DNA of 64,000 nt from Serratia liquefaciens (GCF_027594825.1 NZ_CP088930.1:124001-188000); one strand, 5' to 3'. Counted from the stretch's first letter, positions 17,954 through 27,945 are shown. The notes: generated from the sequence alone by a model not told the origin. Numbers and translations are program-made.

Positions 17954-19384
17954 CTACTTGTATTGCAGTTTGATGGGGCTGGCGCTGGCCTGTTGAGGGC
18001 CAGAGTCGTAGGTTTTCGGGAAAATCGACGAGGTTTTTCCTTGCCAGCGGTACTCGATTCGGCCGTTCAGTCCGGCTGAATGAGCATTGATCCACCAGTT
18101 GGCCAACCAGGGCTGGGCAGGAAACGCAAAGCTGAAGTTCTGTTTTTTACCCTGGCCGGCAGGGGTGTAACTGGCACTGCCGGAAAGGGTTTTGAAATCA
18201 GCCTTCAGGTGTTCGGCTTCAAACAGCACGCTGTAAAAACCCAGGTCTTGCGGGGTGAGTGCGATAGCGTCTTGCCAGCCGAGCGATTTTTCATAGCTGG
18301 AGTAGTCGGAAAAGGTCACTTTGAGGGTGATTTCGCTCACCGGGCTTGGCGTTTTTAAAGTCACCGGCGGGAAGCTGGGCCACTGCATAGGCGTTTGTTC
18401 ACCCGCATAGCGCAGTTCGATCGACATAATGTTGAAACCATTAGGGTTGAACCCCAGGCTGACCACGCACTGCCGGTGTTTGACCGGTTTATCCGGCCTG
18501 CTGGGCTCCGGCAACGGCGTTGCCGTAAAGGTGATGATGCTGTCGGCGGGCAGTTGGCCGAGCAGGGCGGCGATATCCTGCTGCTGCGCGAGCAAATAGC
18601 TTTGCAGTACGCTATTGCTGTATTTCACGTCATAGCTGAGCTGGTTGGGGATCTCATCTATGGAGTGGATATTTCGCAGCGTGTTGCTGACCAATTGCGA
18701 TGCGGTTTTCACCAGCGCGTTTCTGACCAGTTCACGGGTCTGCTCCGACGGGGCATTGTCGAACTGCTCCAGCAGCATGACCACGCCGGCGTCGATCTGT
18801 TGGTTAAGCAGAATGGCAATGGCCTCTGGCTGGCGAGCCTGTTGGTTGAAGGCCAGGGTCAAAAAGGCCACCCAGTCCGTTTCCAGGCTGGCGGTGACGC
18901 GGCTGCTGACGGTGAACTTGCTGTGCGTCACCAGGTAAACCTGGTTTTTGGCCCCGCGAACGGCATTGTCCAACAACGCTGACTCGGCATGGGTCAGCGG
19001 CATTTTTGACTGTTCAAACTCGACGTTATAACTGTCAGATTCAGGCTGGTGAGCAAAACGCAGAAACAGCGTCTGGCGAATATCGCCTTGTTCCAGACGG
19101 ATCGGTTTCGGCGCAGGAATGAAATGCTGGCGGATGTAAGCCTCAATTGCCGCGGTATCGACCGGCATATTGGGGGCGATGAAGGTCGCCAGGCCGCCGC
19201 CGGGGCTGGTCAGCAAATGCAATGCGCTGACCTTGCCACCCGGAGTGTCCATTATCACCTGCGGTATGAAACTGCCGTAGGTGTAGCACTCGGCGGGCAG
19301 GCTTTGGTCGTGGAAAGCAAAGGCCCTGCCAAGCAGGAAAAAATTCTGCAATGCTTGTTGCGGGTTCAACTCATCAGTGTTCAT
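17954..19384 (-). CDS. Unknown protein of nine-gene cassette (divergent paralogue)
   Basis: This 476-residue protein is the most divergent of the six presumed relatives. The second shared module can be seen at 127-178: MPLTHAESALLDNAV followed by VYLVTHSKFTVSSRVTASLE and TDWVAFLTLAF. The N-terminal module is hardly recognisable (SFIPQVIMDTPGGKVSALHL). The C-terminal part has beta-sandwich-like strands and ends in a W-x-x-x-W-W-I-N stretch and a basic tail. The ATG at 19384 overlaps the upstream TGA by four bases (ATGA), with AAGGTG ahead of it, so translation is coupled to the gene before it. Confidence 0.72.
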   Translation of the reverse strand: MNTDELNPQQALQNFFLLGRAFAFHDQSLPAECYTYGSFIPQVIMDTPGGKVSALHLLTSPGGGLATFIAPNMPVDTAAIEAYIRQHFIPAPKPIRLEQGDIRQTLFLRFAHQPESDSYNVEFEQSKMPLTHAESALLDNAVRGAKNQVYLVTHSKFTVSSRVTASLETDWVAFLTLAFNQQARQPEAIAILLNQQIDAGVVMLLEQFDNAPSEQTRELVRNALVKTASQLVSNTLRNIHSIDEIPNQLSYDVKYSNSVLQSYLLAQQQDIAALLGQLPADSIITFTATPLPEPSRPDKPVKHRQCVVSLGFNPNGFNIMSIELRYAGEQTPMQWPSFPPVTLKTPSPVSEITLKVTFSDYSSYEKSLGWQDAIALTPQDLGFYSVLFEAEHLKADFKTLSGSASYTPAGQGKKQNFSFAFPAQPWLANWWINAHSAGLNGRIEYRWQGKTSSIFPKTYDSGPQQASASPIKLQYK

Positions 19385-21132
19385 TTTTCACCTTTGACAT
19401 CAATCGTTTGATCGCCGGTCACAATCTCGGACCATGGGCTATCGTCGGTTTTGTAACGAAATCCGGCTGCAAAAATAGAGGTAACGTTCCATCGATAATC
19501 GAAGCTGTTTTGCTGGTGGGTAAAGATGTGATCCGTCGTGCGGCTTTCGTTTTGCTGCTGGAATGTCACCTTGAAAGTGGGCAGGTTGTCCGGAAAATGG
19601 ACGGTGATACGCGCCTGCTGCGCACCAAATTGCGGGAAGCTGTAAGCGCCGATAGTGGTGGCTTGAGTTATCGGCATGGGCAAAGCGACAACGCCGGTGT
19701 CGCCTAGCTGGTAGGCCGTCGCTTCGGCATAGGTTTCGTCGCCGAGAATAGGGCAACTGAAATAGGAGGCGGCCGCGGTTAACGCCAAATCCTGCAGCCA
19801 GCCGGCGGAATGATAAAGCCCGCTAATTCGGCTTTGCCGGGCAAACCCCGGATCAAGGCTGATGGTCAGAAATTGGCAGGGCAGCGCGGCGTAATCCAGT
19901 ACCAGCGCAGGCTTGGCGCAGGAGCGCAGTTCGCTACTCAGCTTGCGCCAACTGCCATCCTGTGAATAGTTGACCCGAATTTGGTAGAAGAAAGGCACCA
20001 CTTCCAGCGCGCTGGTTTTGAAGCGGAAAATCAATCGGCTTTGATCTGGCGTCAGCATCTTCGTTTGCGTCTGCTCCACCGGGTAAATATCGCCACCCGG
20101 CAGGGTTAGCTGAATATCGACAGACACGCTGCTTTTCAACCCAAGCGGATAGGCGTAAAAGACGTCGATCTCCCGCTCACCCGAGGGCAATGGTGGGGCC
20201 GTAGAACGGTGAATAATGGCATCGGGAGTGGTTTTGACGATTTGCTGCGCAGCGGCAAAGGGATCCAGTATGAAGCACAGAGGGCGTCGACTCAGCACCA
20301 GCGAATCGAGTTTGAAAATCACCCGGCCGCCTTGATCAGGCACCGTCAGGGCAATCATTGCCGTGTTGCTGGAGGCCGGACCGGCGTAGGGAGAACCCAG
20401 CAAATTGTAAAGCCGATCAAGCAACGCCTGACTGAAAAGCAGGTTTTGTTCAGGATCCTTTGTCGGCAAAGGCGGGCTGATTTGCAGCGGTAACAAAGCA
20501 ATATTTTGATAGATATATTGCGTCAACAGGCCGTAATCAAAGGCCACCCGACTGTCGTCGAGAGTTTGTGAACCTTTGACCCCGTTGGCTAAATCAAGCA
20601 TCAGCGCCCTGGGATCAAATTCGACGGAATAGGCCAGACGGGGCGAGACGCCCTCAACAAACCCGTCCATACGGGCATTAAAACCGAGTGTTTCATCCTG
20701 CAGGGTTTTCTCAATCAGCTCGGTGCTGGCCGAATTGAGCAAAATAATAAATTGAGTGCACTGCGCCGAATACCAGGTGGGGTCATAGCTTTGCCCGCTG
20801 AGGGCGCTGTGATACTCAATAGGGACGTTAAACCCCAGGCTGCCGGGCAACACGGGCAGCACCTTAATGGCTTTATCCGGGTGCTGTTGTTTGAACTCCG
20901 CCAGGCTTTGCTCGCCGGCATACTGCAGTTCGACAGTGAAATTCAACCAGCCGTAGACGCTGTCGGTACTGGGACTGCGGACAATATCCAACGAGAACGC
21001 CAGTGGATCAGCAACCAGAATACTGACGGATTCGGGGTATAAAAAATAGGCGTCGTTTTGCCGATAAGTGGCAATAAACCTTTGCCTGTCGGTGACGATA
21101 ATCTGCTCAAAGTCCGGGTATCCCTCATACAT
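19381..21132 (-). CDS. Unknown protein of nine-gene cassette (paralogue family member)
   Basis: This 583-residue protein has the N-terminal module as FLYPESVSILVAD at 30-42 and SVYGWLNFTVEL at 58-69, and the second module at 128-180 (SASTELIEKTLQDE, then EGVSPRLAYSVEFDPRAL). The remaining 400 residues are predicted beta-rich, with an internal linker rich in Pro at 310-320. No secretion signal, membrane helix or enzyme motif is visible. It starts 4 bp after the stop of the Hint-domain gene and ends in an ATGA overlap with the next gene, so all three are almost certainly translated from one mRNA. Confidence 0.73.
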   Translation of the reverse strand: MYEGYPDFEQIIVTDRQRFIATYRQNDAYFLYPESVSILVADPLAFSLDIVRSPSTDSVYGWLNFTVELQYAGEQSLAEFKQQHPDKAIKVLPVLPGSLGFNVPIEYHSALSGQSYDPTWYSAQCTQFIILLNSASTELIEKTLQDETLGFNARMDGFVEGVSPRLAYSVEFDPRALMLDLANGVKGSQTLDDSRVAFDYGLLTQYIYQNIALLPLQISPPLPTKDPEQNLLFSQALLDRLYNLLGSPYAGPASSNTAMIALTVPDQGGRVIFKLDSLVLSRRPLCFILDPFAAAQQIVKTTPDAIIHRSTAPPLPSGEREIDVFYAYPLGLKSSVSVDIQLTLPGGDIYPVEQTQTKMLTPDQSRLIFRFKTSALEVVPFFYQIRVNYSQDGSWRKLSSELRSCAKPALVLDYAALPCQFLTISLDPGFARQSRISGLYHSAGWLQDLALTAAASYFSCPILGDETYAEATAYQLGDTGVVALPMPITQATTIGAYSFPQFGAQQARITVHFPDNLPTFKVTFQQQNESRTTDHIFTHQQNSFDYRWNVTSIFAAGFRYKTDDSPWSEIVTGDQTIDVKGEK

Positions 21133-21136
21133 GAGA

Positions 21137-22726
21137 TTATTTCCCCGCTTTATCGAGATGATTTTGATAATCCTGATGCCATTCTTTCGGCAATTTGCTC
21201 AGCACGTTAGCGGGGCGCTGATGATATTCATCCTCATAGATCCTTTGCATCTGAATATCACCCACCAGTATGCCGTTGGCATACAGGCAGTTATCGGTGT
21301 AGTGCTCGTCGTGGGAGGAAAGTTGCAGGTTGTAGACTTTCAGAACGCCCTGCTGTTGAACAATGCTAATGATTTCGCTTTCGCCATCCAGGGTGATTAA
21401 TTTACTGGATGGGGTTAATTCCCGAGCTATGACCACGCCTGACGGCGTGATGAAAGGGTGGCCCAAACTGGTGGTGATATTATTTTTCTTACCCGTGCTA
21501 TTGCGCACGCTAATCTTGATATAATGGTGCTCCTGGCCGCTGGTAACCGCCTCAACGCGTAGCGGTTTATTATTTTTCGATAATACAGTCTCACCAATAT
21601 CTATGGCGGAAATCGGTTTTTCACTGCCATTCTGCATTAGGATTTTGCTGTCACCCGCCAGGCACCCGTACACGATACGCATCGGTTTTAATTGTACGGT
21701 ATTTAAAAAACGTTGGTCCGGTTCGATTTCTTTCGGAGCATTGGTAATAAACGCAACTATGCTTTTCCCCTCAACGTTAAGAATGACCTTGAAAACATAA
21801 TAGATCCATTCGCCCGAATCAAAATTGACCTGATTAAACCTCAGCCAGTCCAGGTCCCAGGAAATATTGTTGCCATTGATTCGGGTGTTAGCGGAGTTGA
21901 AAATATTATAGTTACCAAAAGGAGTGACGGGATCGCCACCCGCCCGCGTGCGGATTAGATAAATAGTATTACTGGCTTTAACCGGCTGGCCACCGCTAAG
22001 TTCAATTTGACCCAGATAGGTGATATTTCCTTTGATGGGCACTCTGACCGAGCCGTCATAGGTATTACGGTAGTCGCAGTCGGGTTCATCACGGGTTAAA
22101 CAAATCTTTATTTCGTTCGGGTTGATAATACTTCGAGGCGACTCATTGTAAATATCCTTGGGATAACTCTGCGTGGTGATAATTTCTGCGCCGTATATCG
22201 TCTCTCTGTCAATCGTTTGGGCAAAGGTATAAATCACCGTGACCGGATAATCGGTAGCGATCTGGCTGCCTGGATAAACCCCATTGGCGCTGAGGGTACA
22301 GTCTGCGGCATAGACATAAGCCTGGTTGTAGTTCACCGTGCCGACATTAACCGCTTCGCCGTCAAACAGTCCCAGGGTTTGCGTCACGTTGGCGGCGGAT
22401 ACCGGCAGGGAGCCAATGGCGTCAGCACGGTAATTGCTGCCGTCGGTAGAATCCAGCCGCACTATGCTGTAGACCGGTTGAGCCGACCCGTTATTGGCCT
22501 CGGTCAACCGGCCGCCGCTGCGTTTTAGCCGTTTTGTTTCTTGCCAGCATTGGGTGAACTGCGGGGAGTAGCCTGAGGTGAGGCCGGCAAGTTTGAGTTG
22601 AATGTCATAAAAACTGACCAGCAAGGGATCGCCGGGCTCAATAATAAACAGTCCGGTGTTGCTATATTTGCCGATGACATTTTTGACAATACTCTTTTCA
22701 TCTGACGTATAACCTTGTGTGATCAT
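21137..22726 (-). CDS. Protein with C-terminal Hint (hedgehog/intein) autoprocessing domain
   Basis: The first 350 residues are unfamiliar and strand-rich. From Cys355 (GCLAGDSKILMQNGSEKPIS) the chain becomes a Hint domain: the nucleophilic Cys directly follows Gly, a block-B-like SLGHPF lies at about 420-425, and the closing strand is CLYANGILVGD at about 480-490. Hint domains form a thioester at the first Cys and cleave or transfer the upstream part. The usual C-terminal His-Asn is replaced by Gly-Asp, so splicing or C-terminal cleavage is not expected; N-terminal cleavage or attachment to a nucleophile is. About 39 residues follow the domain. I chose the ATG at 22726 (529 residues); a TTG at 22741 would add five residues. 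Neither start has a strong ribosome site. Confidence 0.78.
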   Translation of the reverse strand: MITQGYTSDEKSIVKNVIGKYSNTGLFIIEPGDPLLVSFYDIQLKLAGLTSGYSPQFTQCWQETKRLKRSGGRLTEANNGSAQPVYSIVRLDSTDGSNYRADAIGSLPVSAANVTQTLGLFDGEAVNVGTVNYNQAYVYAADCTLSANGVYPGSQIATDYPVTVIYTFAQTIDRETIYGAEIITTQSYPKDIYNESPRSIINPNEIKICLTRDEPDCDYRNTYDGSVRVPIKGNITYLGQIELSGGQPVKASNTIYLIRTRAGGDPVTPFGNYNIFNSANTRINGNNISWDLDWLRFNQVNFDSGEWIYYVFKVILNVEGKSIVAFITNAPKEIEPDQRFLNTVQLKPMRIVYGCLAGDSKILMQNGSEKPISAIDIGETVLSKNNKPLRVEAVTSGQEHHYIKISVRNSTGKKNNITTSLGHPFITPSGVVIARELTPSSKLITLDGESEIISIVQQQGVLKVYNLQLSSHDEHYTDNCLYANGILVGDIQMQRIYEDEYHQRPANVLSKLPKEWHQDYQNHLDKAGK

Positions 22727-22804
22727 AATATCAGCACCCAATAGTATTTAGATGTAAACGCAGGGAATAACCTATGAGATTAAAAAAGAATTTGAGCTTT
22801 GCGT

Positions 22805-23329
22805 TTATTTACAGGTTTCTTTGCAGTAAGAATAAATAGCGCTCAGACTGTCGGAACCAAGATATTGTTCAAATTCACCGTCGGTAGGGTCGATATCAGG
22901 ATCCAGCGTCATGCCATACAGCTCTTGAGCAAACATCGCTTTGGTCGCTGAAGGCTTACTTTTAAAGTAAGTTTTTAACTTTCCTTTGCTGACTTTTCGT
23001 ATCCAGGCAAATTCGCCCCCCAGGGCAACTTTGCCGGTGAAGATGAAGTCTTTACTGGTATAAAAACTGATGTCGTTAGGGTAAACCTGATAACGAACAA
23101 CCTGTTGGACTTCAATATTATGCAAAGTCTCTTCCCAGGTTTCTCTTTTAATGACGTTTAACGCAAAATACTTACCGTCAACCGGGCCGTCTTTTGCATC
23201 TGCGGTACCCCCAAATAACATTGGGCAGCCTCTGGCGAAGCCGGTGTTTTTTAACCCTAAAAGAATAAAATCATTATTCCCAACGGCCGCAGGGTTACTG
23301 TCGAGAATGACGTATTTTTTAATGGGCAT
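22805..23329 (-). CDS. Nudix-like protein, first gene of the nine-gene cassette
   Basis: This 174-residue protein has a degenerate Nudix signature. A Gly-Gly turn (MLFGGTADAKDGPVDGKYFA, residues 37-56) is followed by KRETWEETL at 61-69, which resembles the R-E-x-x-E-E core that binds magnesium in Nudix hydrolases. The spacing from the Gly turn to the Arg is longer than in the canonical Nudix box and the acidic residue between them is not in register, so activity is uncertain. The start at 23329 is preferred to the upstream ATG at 23347 because AAGGA lies 7 bases before it. It leads the cassette and is separated from the Hint gene by 78 bp. Confidence 0.65.
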   Translation of the reverse strand: MPIKKYVILDSNPAAVGNNDFILLGLKNTGFARGCPMLFGGTADAKDGPVDGKYFALNVIKRETWEETLHNIEVQQVVRYQVYPNDISFYTSKDFIFTGKVALGGEFAWIRKVSKGKLKTYFKSKPSATKAMFAQELYGMTLDPDIDPTDGEFEQYLGSDSLSAIYSYCKETCK

Positions 23330-23880
23330 AGTCAGGTCCTTATGCATTTTTCAGTATAAAAATAAGGTTTATTGGTCGGTTCGGGAGCGATGAATGACTC
23401 ATCATCAACAATAGCAATGGCGACTAAAAAATCAACCAACACATAAAAATAAATGAAGTGTTTTAAAGTGTTTTGACAGATAGTCAAATAAATCACTGCG
23501 TTAACCGGGGCAGGAAAAAAACGTTTAAACAATCAAATAAAGAGGAGGTTGTTGTTAATTTTTTCGTTAATAAATTCTTTACTCTTATTAAATCAATGCA
23601 TTGTATTCCCATTGCGTCAATATGATTTTCTTGTTATTTAAATAATGGTGAACCGTTAGCTTTGAAATTAGTTCATTGTTAGGATTTTCTTTAATCATAA
23701 TGGTTGTGAATACTTAAACAAACCGTTGAGAGTGGTGAGAAAATCCACGCATTGTTCATTAATTCAGTGTGGCGTTAATGCTAAAGCTTCCGCCGGATTA
23801 GGGCGGAAAGCGTCAGAAGCCGAACGAAGGGCCAACGTGATCCGGATCCGCCAGATGGTATTGTTGTGCGCCATCTGATG
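23330..23880. promoter_or_regulatory. AT-rich 550-bp leader upstream of the nine-gene cassette
   Basis: No convincing gene lies here. The stretch 23350-23770 is much richer in A and T than the surrounding coding DNA. It lies immediately upstream of the first cassette gene, so it probably holds that operon's promoter and is a plausible target for silencing by H-NS-type proteins. I cannot place a promoter with confidence. Towards 23850-23877 an inverted repeat, CAGATGG and CCATCTG, precedes the end of the ribbon-helix-helix gene. Confidence 0.5.
23786..23811 (-). terminator. Possible terminator of the ribbon-helix-helix gene
   Basis: On the minus strand GCTTTCCGCC and GGCGGAAGC form a stem with a one-base bulge, followed by a short TTTAG. 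It is about 70 bp beyond the stop of the small regulator gene at 23881, on the strand that gene is read from. Confidence 0.4.
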
Positions 23881-24075
23881 TCAGACGCTGTCCACCCGAG
23901 GATTGGAGTGGGTAGGCTGGCTGGGATACTCCACCTGGTGCTTGTGCAGATAGTCACGTATCAACTGACGGATCACCTGAGAGGGGGTCACGTCCTGTTG
24001 CAGACAGAGTTCTTCCAGGGCTTTTTTCTTGTCTGGGTCGATAAGGACGGTCAGACGCGCCGTTTTCTTTTCCAT
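23881..24075 (-). CDS. Ribbon-helix-helix (CopG/MetJ-type) DNA-binding protein
   Basis: The 64-residue product shows the short beta strand KKTARLTVLIDPDKKKALEE followed by two helices (LCLQQDVTPSQVIRQLIRDY), the pattern of CopG-type ribbon-helix-helix proteins. Such proteins dimerise and bind palindromic operators; many are antitoxins or small autoregulators. No toxin gene is paired with it. It lies upstream of the unknown cassette on the same strand, separated by the AT-rich leader, and downstream of the SpeE-like gene. ATGATAATCAAATGATCAT just upstream of its start is a possible autoregulatory operator. The last 15 residues are polar and probably disordered. Confidence 0.8.
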   Translation of the reverse strand: MEKKTARLTVLIDPDKKKALEELCLQQDVTPSQVIRQLIRDYLHKHQVEYPSQPTHSNPRVDSV

Positions 24076-24116
24076 GGTGGTTGCTCCAGAGGATGATAAT
24101 CAAATGATCATAGCAG

Positions 24117-24131
24117 GGCGGCAATACCGCC
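24117..24131 (-). terminator. Small hairpin after the SpeE-like gene
   Basis: GGCGG and CCGCC, separated by five bases, form a compact stem directly after the stop codon of the SpeE-like gene. There is no strong T-run, so termination is uncertain. Confidence 0.3.
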
Positions 24132-24920
24132 TCAGCTAAAGTGCAGCCGTTCAATTTTGCGCGACAGGTAGCGAAGATCGCAGCTAAAGCTTGGTCCTAC
24201 CTCTGCGGAAAGGCGGCGCAGCAGGCTGAGCGGCGTTTCGGTACTGGCAAGCGCAGCGTAGATAATCACGTTGCCGCTGGGTGCCACGCAGTACAGAACC
24301 GTGTTAAACACCCGGTGTAAGCTGTGATACAGCAGCGAGCCCTCATCCGGCACTTCATGGTAGTTCAGCACTAGCCAGCCCGGATCCGAAAGCCGGTCGG
24401 CGCACTGTGCCAAAAAGGCCTGCGTGCCCTGTTGCGGATCCATGGTAAAGGCGCTGTAGAGGTCGGAAAAAATCAGGTCATAACGCTGCTCGGCGGGGGC
24501 CCGCAAGAAATCCGCGGCATCGGCGATATGCATAGTGATGTTTTGCTCGGCAGGCAAAGTGAAGTATCGGCGGGCGACAGACACCACCGCCTGGCGCAAT
24601 TCCACCACTTCCAACAGCATATTGGGATCATAGGCGTGCAGCGCCCGCACCAGGCCACCGCCGCCCAGCCCCAGGATCAGTGCAGAGGCGGGGGGCTGCC
24701 AGGCGACTGCCATCAGCATGGTTTTGATGTAGTTGTGAACCGGCACCTGCGGCTCGCTGATGCACATTTTGCTCTGTTCGCAAATGCCGTCAAAACGCAG
24801 GGTACGGTAACCCTTGTGATCGGAGACGATAATTTCGCCGCAGTGATCCCACTCCCGTGCAATGACCTGACCGCGAGGGGAGAAATCCAGGCTATTTAGC
24901 AGCTTATCAACCAAAGACAT
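24132..24920 (-). CDS. Spermidine synthase-like (SpeE-fold) protein
   Basis: The 262-residue protein has the SAM/dcSAM-binding Rossmann fold of the spermidine synthase family: LILGLGGGGLVRALHAYDPN (glycine loop), VVELRQAVVSVARRYF (acidic ribose contact), IADAADFL and YDLIFSDLYSAF. The catalytic Asp environment differs from true aminopropyltransferases, so it may be one of the spermidine-synthase-like methyltransferases of unknown substrate. I chose the ATG at 24920; upstream in-frame starts would run into the FabZ-like gene. It follows that gene by 37 bp and is probably in the same operon. It has no membrane segment. Confidence 0.8.
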   Translation of the reverse strand: MSLVDKLLNSLDFSPRGQVIAREWDHCGEIIVSDHKGYRTLRFDGICEQSKMCISEPQVPVHNYIKTMLMAVAWQPPASALILGLGGGGLVRALHAYDPNMLLEVVELRQAVVSVARRYFTLPAEQNITMHIADAADFLRAPAEQRYDLIFSDLYSAFTMDPQQGTQAFLAQCADRLSDPGWLVLNYHEVPDEGSLLYHSLHRVFNTVLYCVAPSGNVIIYAALASTETPLSLLRRLSAEVGPSFSCDLRYLSRKIERLHFS

Positions 24921-24957
24921 AGTAATTTCTTCAAGCCTCCATCCTAAAAAGGCAGCC

Positions 24958-25413
24958 TTACTTACGGGCGCACATAAATTCTGCGGTACATATCCTGCGG
25001 CCATTGACCGACGCACGGCCAGAAAATCGGGCAATGCCGGAGCGCTGTCGGACAAATGTAACTTCCATACAGAGTTGGTCACCGGGACGTGCCGAACGAT
25101 AGAAACGGGCGCGATGGATGGCCGCAAAATAGTAATGCTCGCCTGGCAGCAACGGGCTGAGAAAATAATGCGCCAACAGGCCGGTGGTCTGCGCCAGCGC
25201 TTCGACCATCAACACGCCGGGAAACACCGTCATCTGATGATGGCCGGTCCAGAATGTCGGTTCGTTGGCGGTGATATTTTTGATGGCGCTAAGGCGGCCT
25301 TCGGCAATGCAAGTGCCGGCAGGCAGGATGCGGTCAACCAGCAGACAGGGAAAACGGTGTGGCAGGATAGATTGAACATCCTGGTACTGCAGGGGATTAC
25401 CATTTAGCGGCAT
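24958..25413 (-). CDS. FabZ-like (3R)-hydroxyacyl-ACP dehydratase
   Basis: The 151-residue product matches the FabZ length and layout: DVQSILPHRFPCLLVDRIL at the N-terminus, GHHQMTVFPGVLMVEALAQT in the middle and a hot-dog fold throughout. The His in the GHH segment and the Glu in MVEALAQ fit the catalytic pair of FabZ. It is not the housekeeping fabZ, which lies between lpxD and lpxA in enterobacteria; here it heads a pair with a SpeE-like gene. The ATG at 25413 gives the family length; longer starts would include the upstream palindrome. A role in a dedicated acyl product is possible but unproven. Confidence 0.85.
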   Translation of the reverse strand: MPLNGNPLQYQDVQSILPHRFPCLLVDRILPAGTCIAEGRLSAIKNITANEPTFWTGHHQMTVFPGVLMVEALAQTTGLLAHYFLSPLLPGEHYYFAAIHRARFYRSARPGDQLCMEVTFVRQRSGIARFSGRASVNGRRICTAEFMCARK

Positions 25414-25479
25414 GTGTGTTTCGGATCCTGTCAGCGGGACAAAGCTCAGCTTGCGTGGGCCTCTGTGCCGGTCGAAGTG

Positions 25480-25501
25480 TAATAACATTATAATGTTATT
25501 A
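25480..25501. promoter_or_regulatory. Perfect 22-bp palindrome upstream of the FabZ/SpeE-like pair
   Basis: The sequence TAATAACATTA is followed directly by its exact complement TAATGTTATTA. The centre lies 77 bp upstream of the FabZ-like ATG at 25413, a typical operator position. It is the longest uninterrupted perfect palindrome I noticed in the window. A TetR- or MarR-type dimer is the likely kind of binder; none is encoded next to it. Confidence 0.6.
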
Positions 25502-25654
25502 TCATCAGATGCACCAAATGAAAGCCGCCTGGGTTGAAAAACAGCGAATAACGTCAGCCGATTCAAACGCCAGTAAGCACAACTCGTTGAAGAAATTGCG
25601 TGTTTTGAGGGGGAGAGGGCTAACCGCCAGCAGGAGACTGGCGGCCAAGGGGGA

Positions 25655-27909
<2,255 letters not shown>

Positions 27910-27917
27910 TTCTGTCA

Positions 27918-27945
27918 CGGTGGGCTATGCCCACCGCTTTATTAC
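27918..27945 (+). terminator. Rho-independent terminator of serralysin
   Basis: CGGTGGGC at 27918-27925 and GCCCACCG at 27929-27936 form a perfect eight-pair stem with a TAT loop, followed by CTTTATT. It begins nine bases after the protease stop. Confidence 0.7.

Noticed and set aside
21137..22726. The Hint domain as a true splicing intein
   Set aside because: There is no C-terminal His-Asn followed by Cys/Ser/Thr, and the sequence after the domain is a short tail, not a resumed host protein.
8889..23329. The nine-gene cassette as a prophage tail, type VI secretion or contractile injection system
   Set aside because: I looked for sheath, tube, baseplate, spike and AAA+ ATPase signatures and found none. 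The paralogous beta-rich proteins do not match phage structural motifs I know.
23332..23532. 66-codon minus-strand frame in the AT-rich leader
   Set aside because: It overlaps the ribosome site of the Nudix-like gene, has no ribosome site of its own and no recognisable motif.
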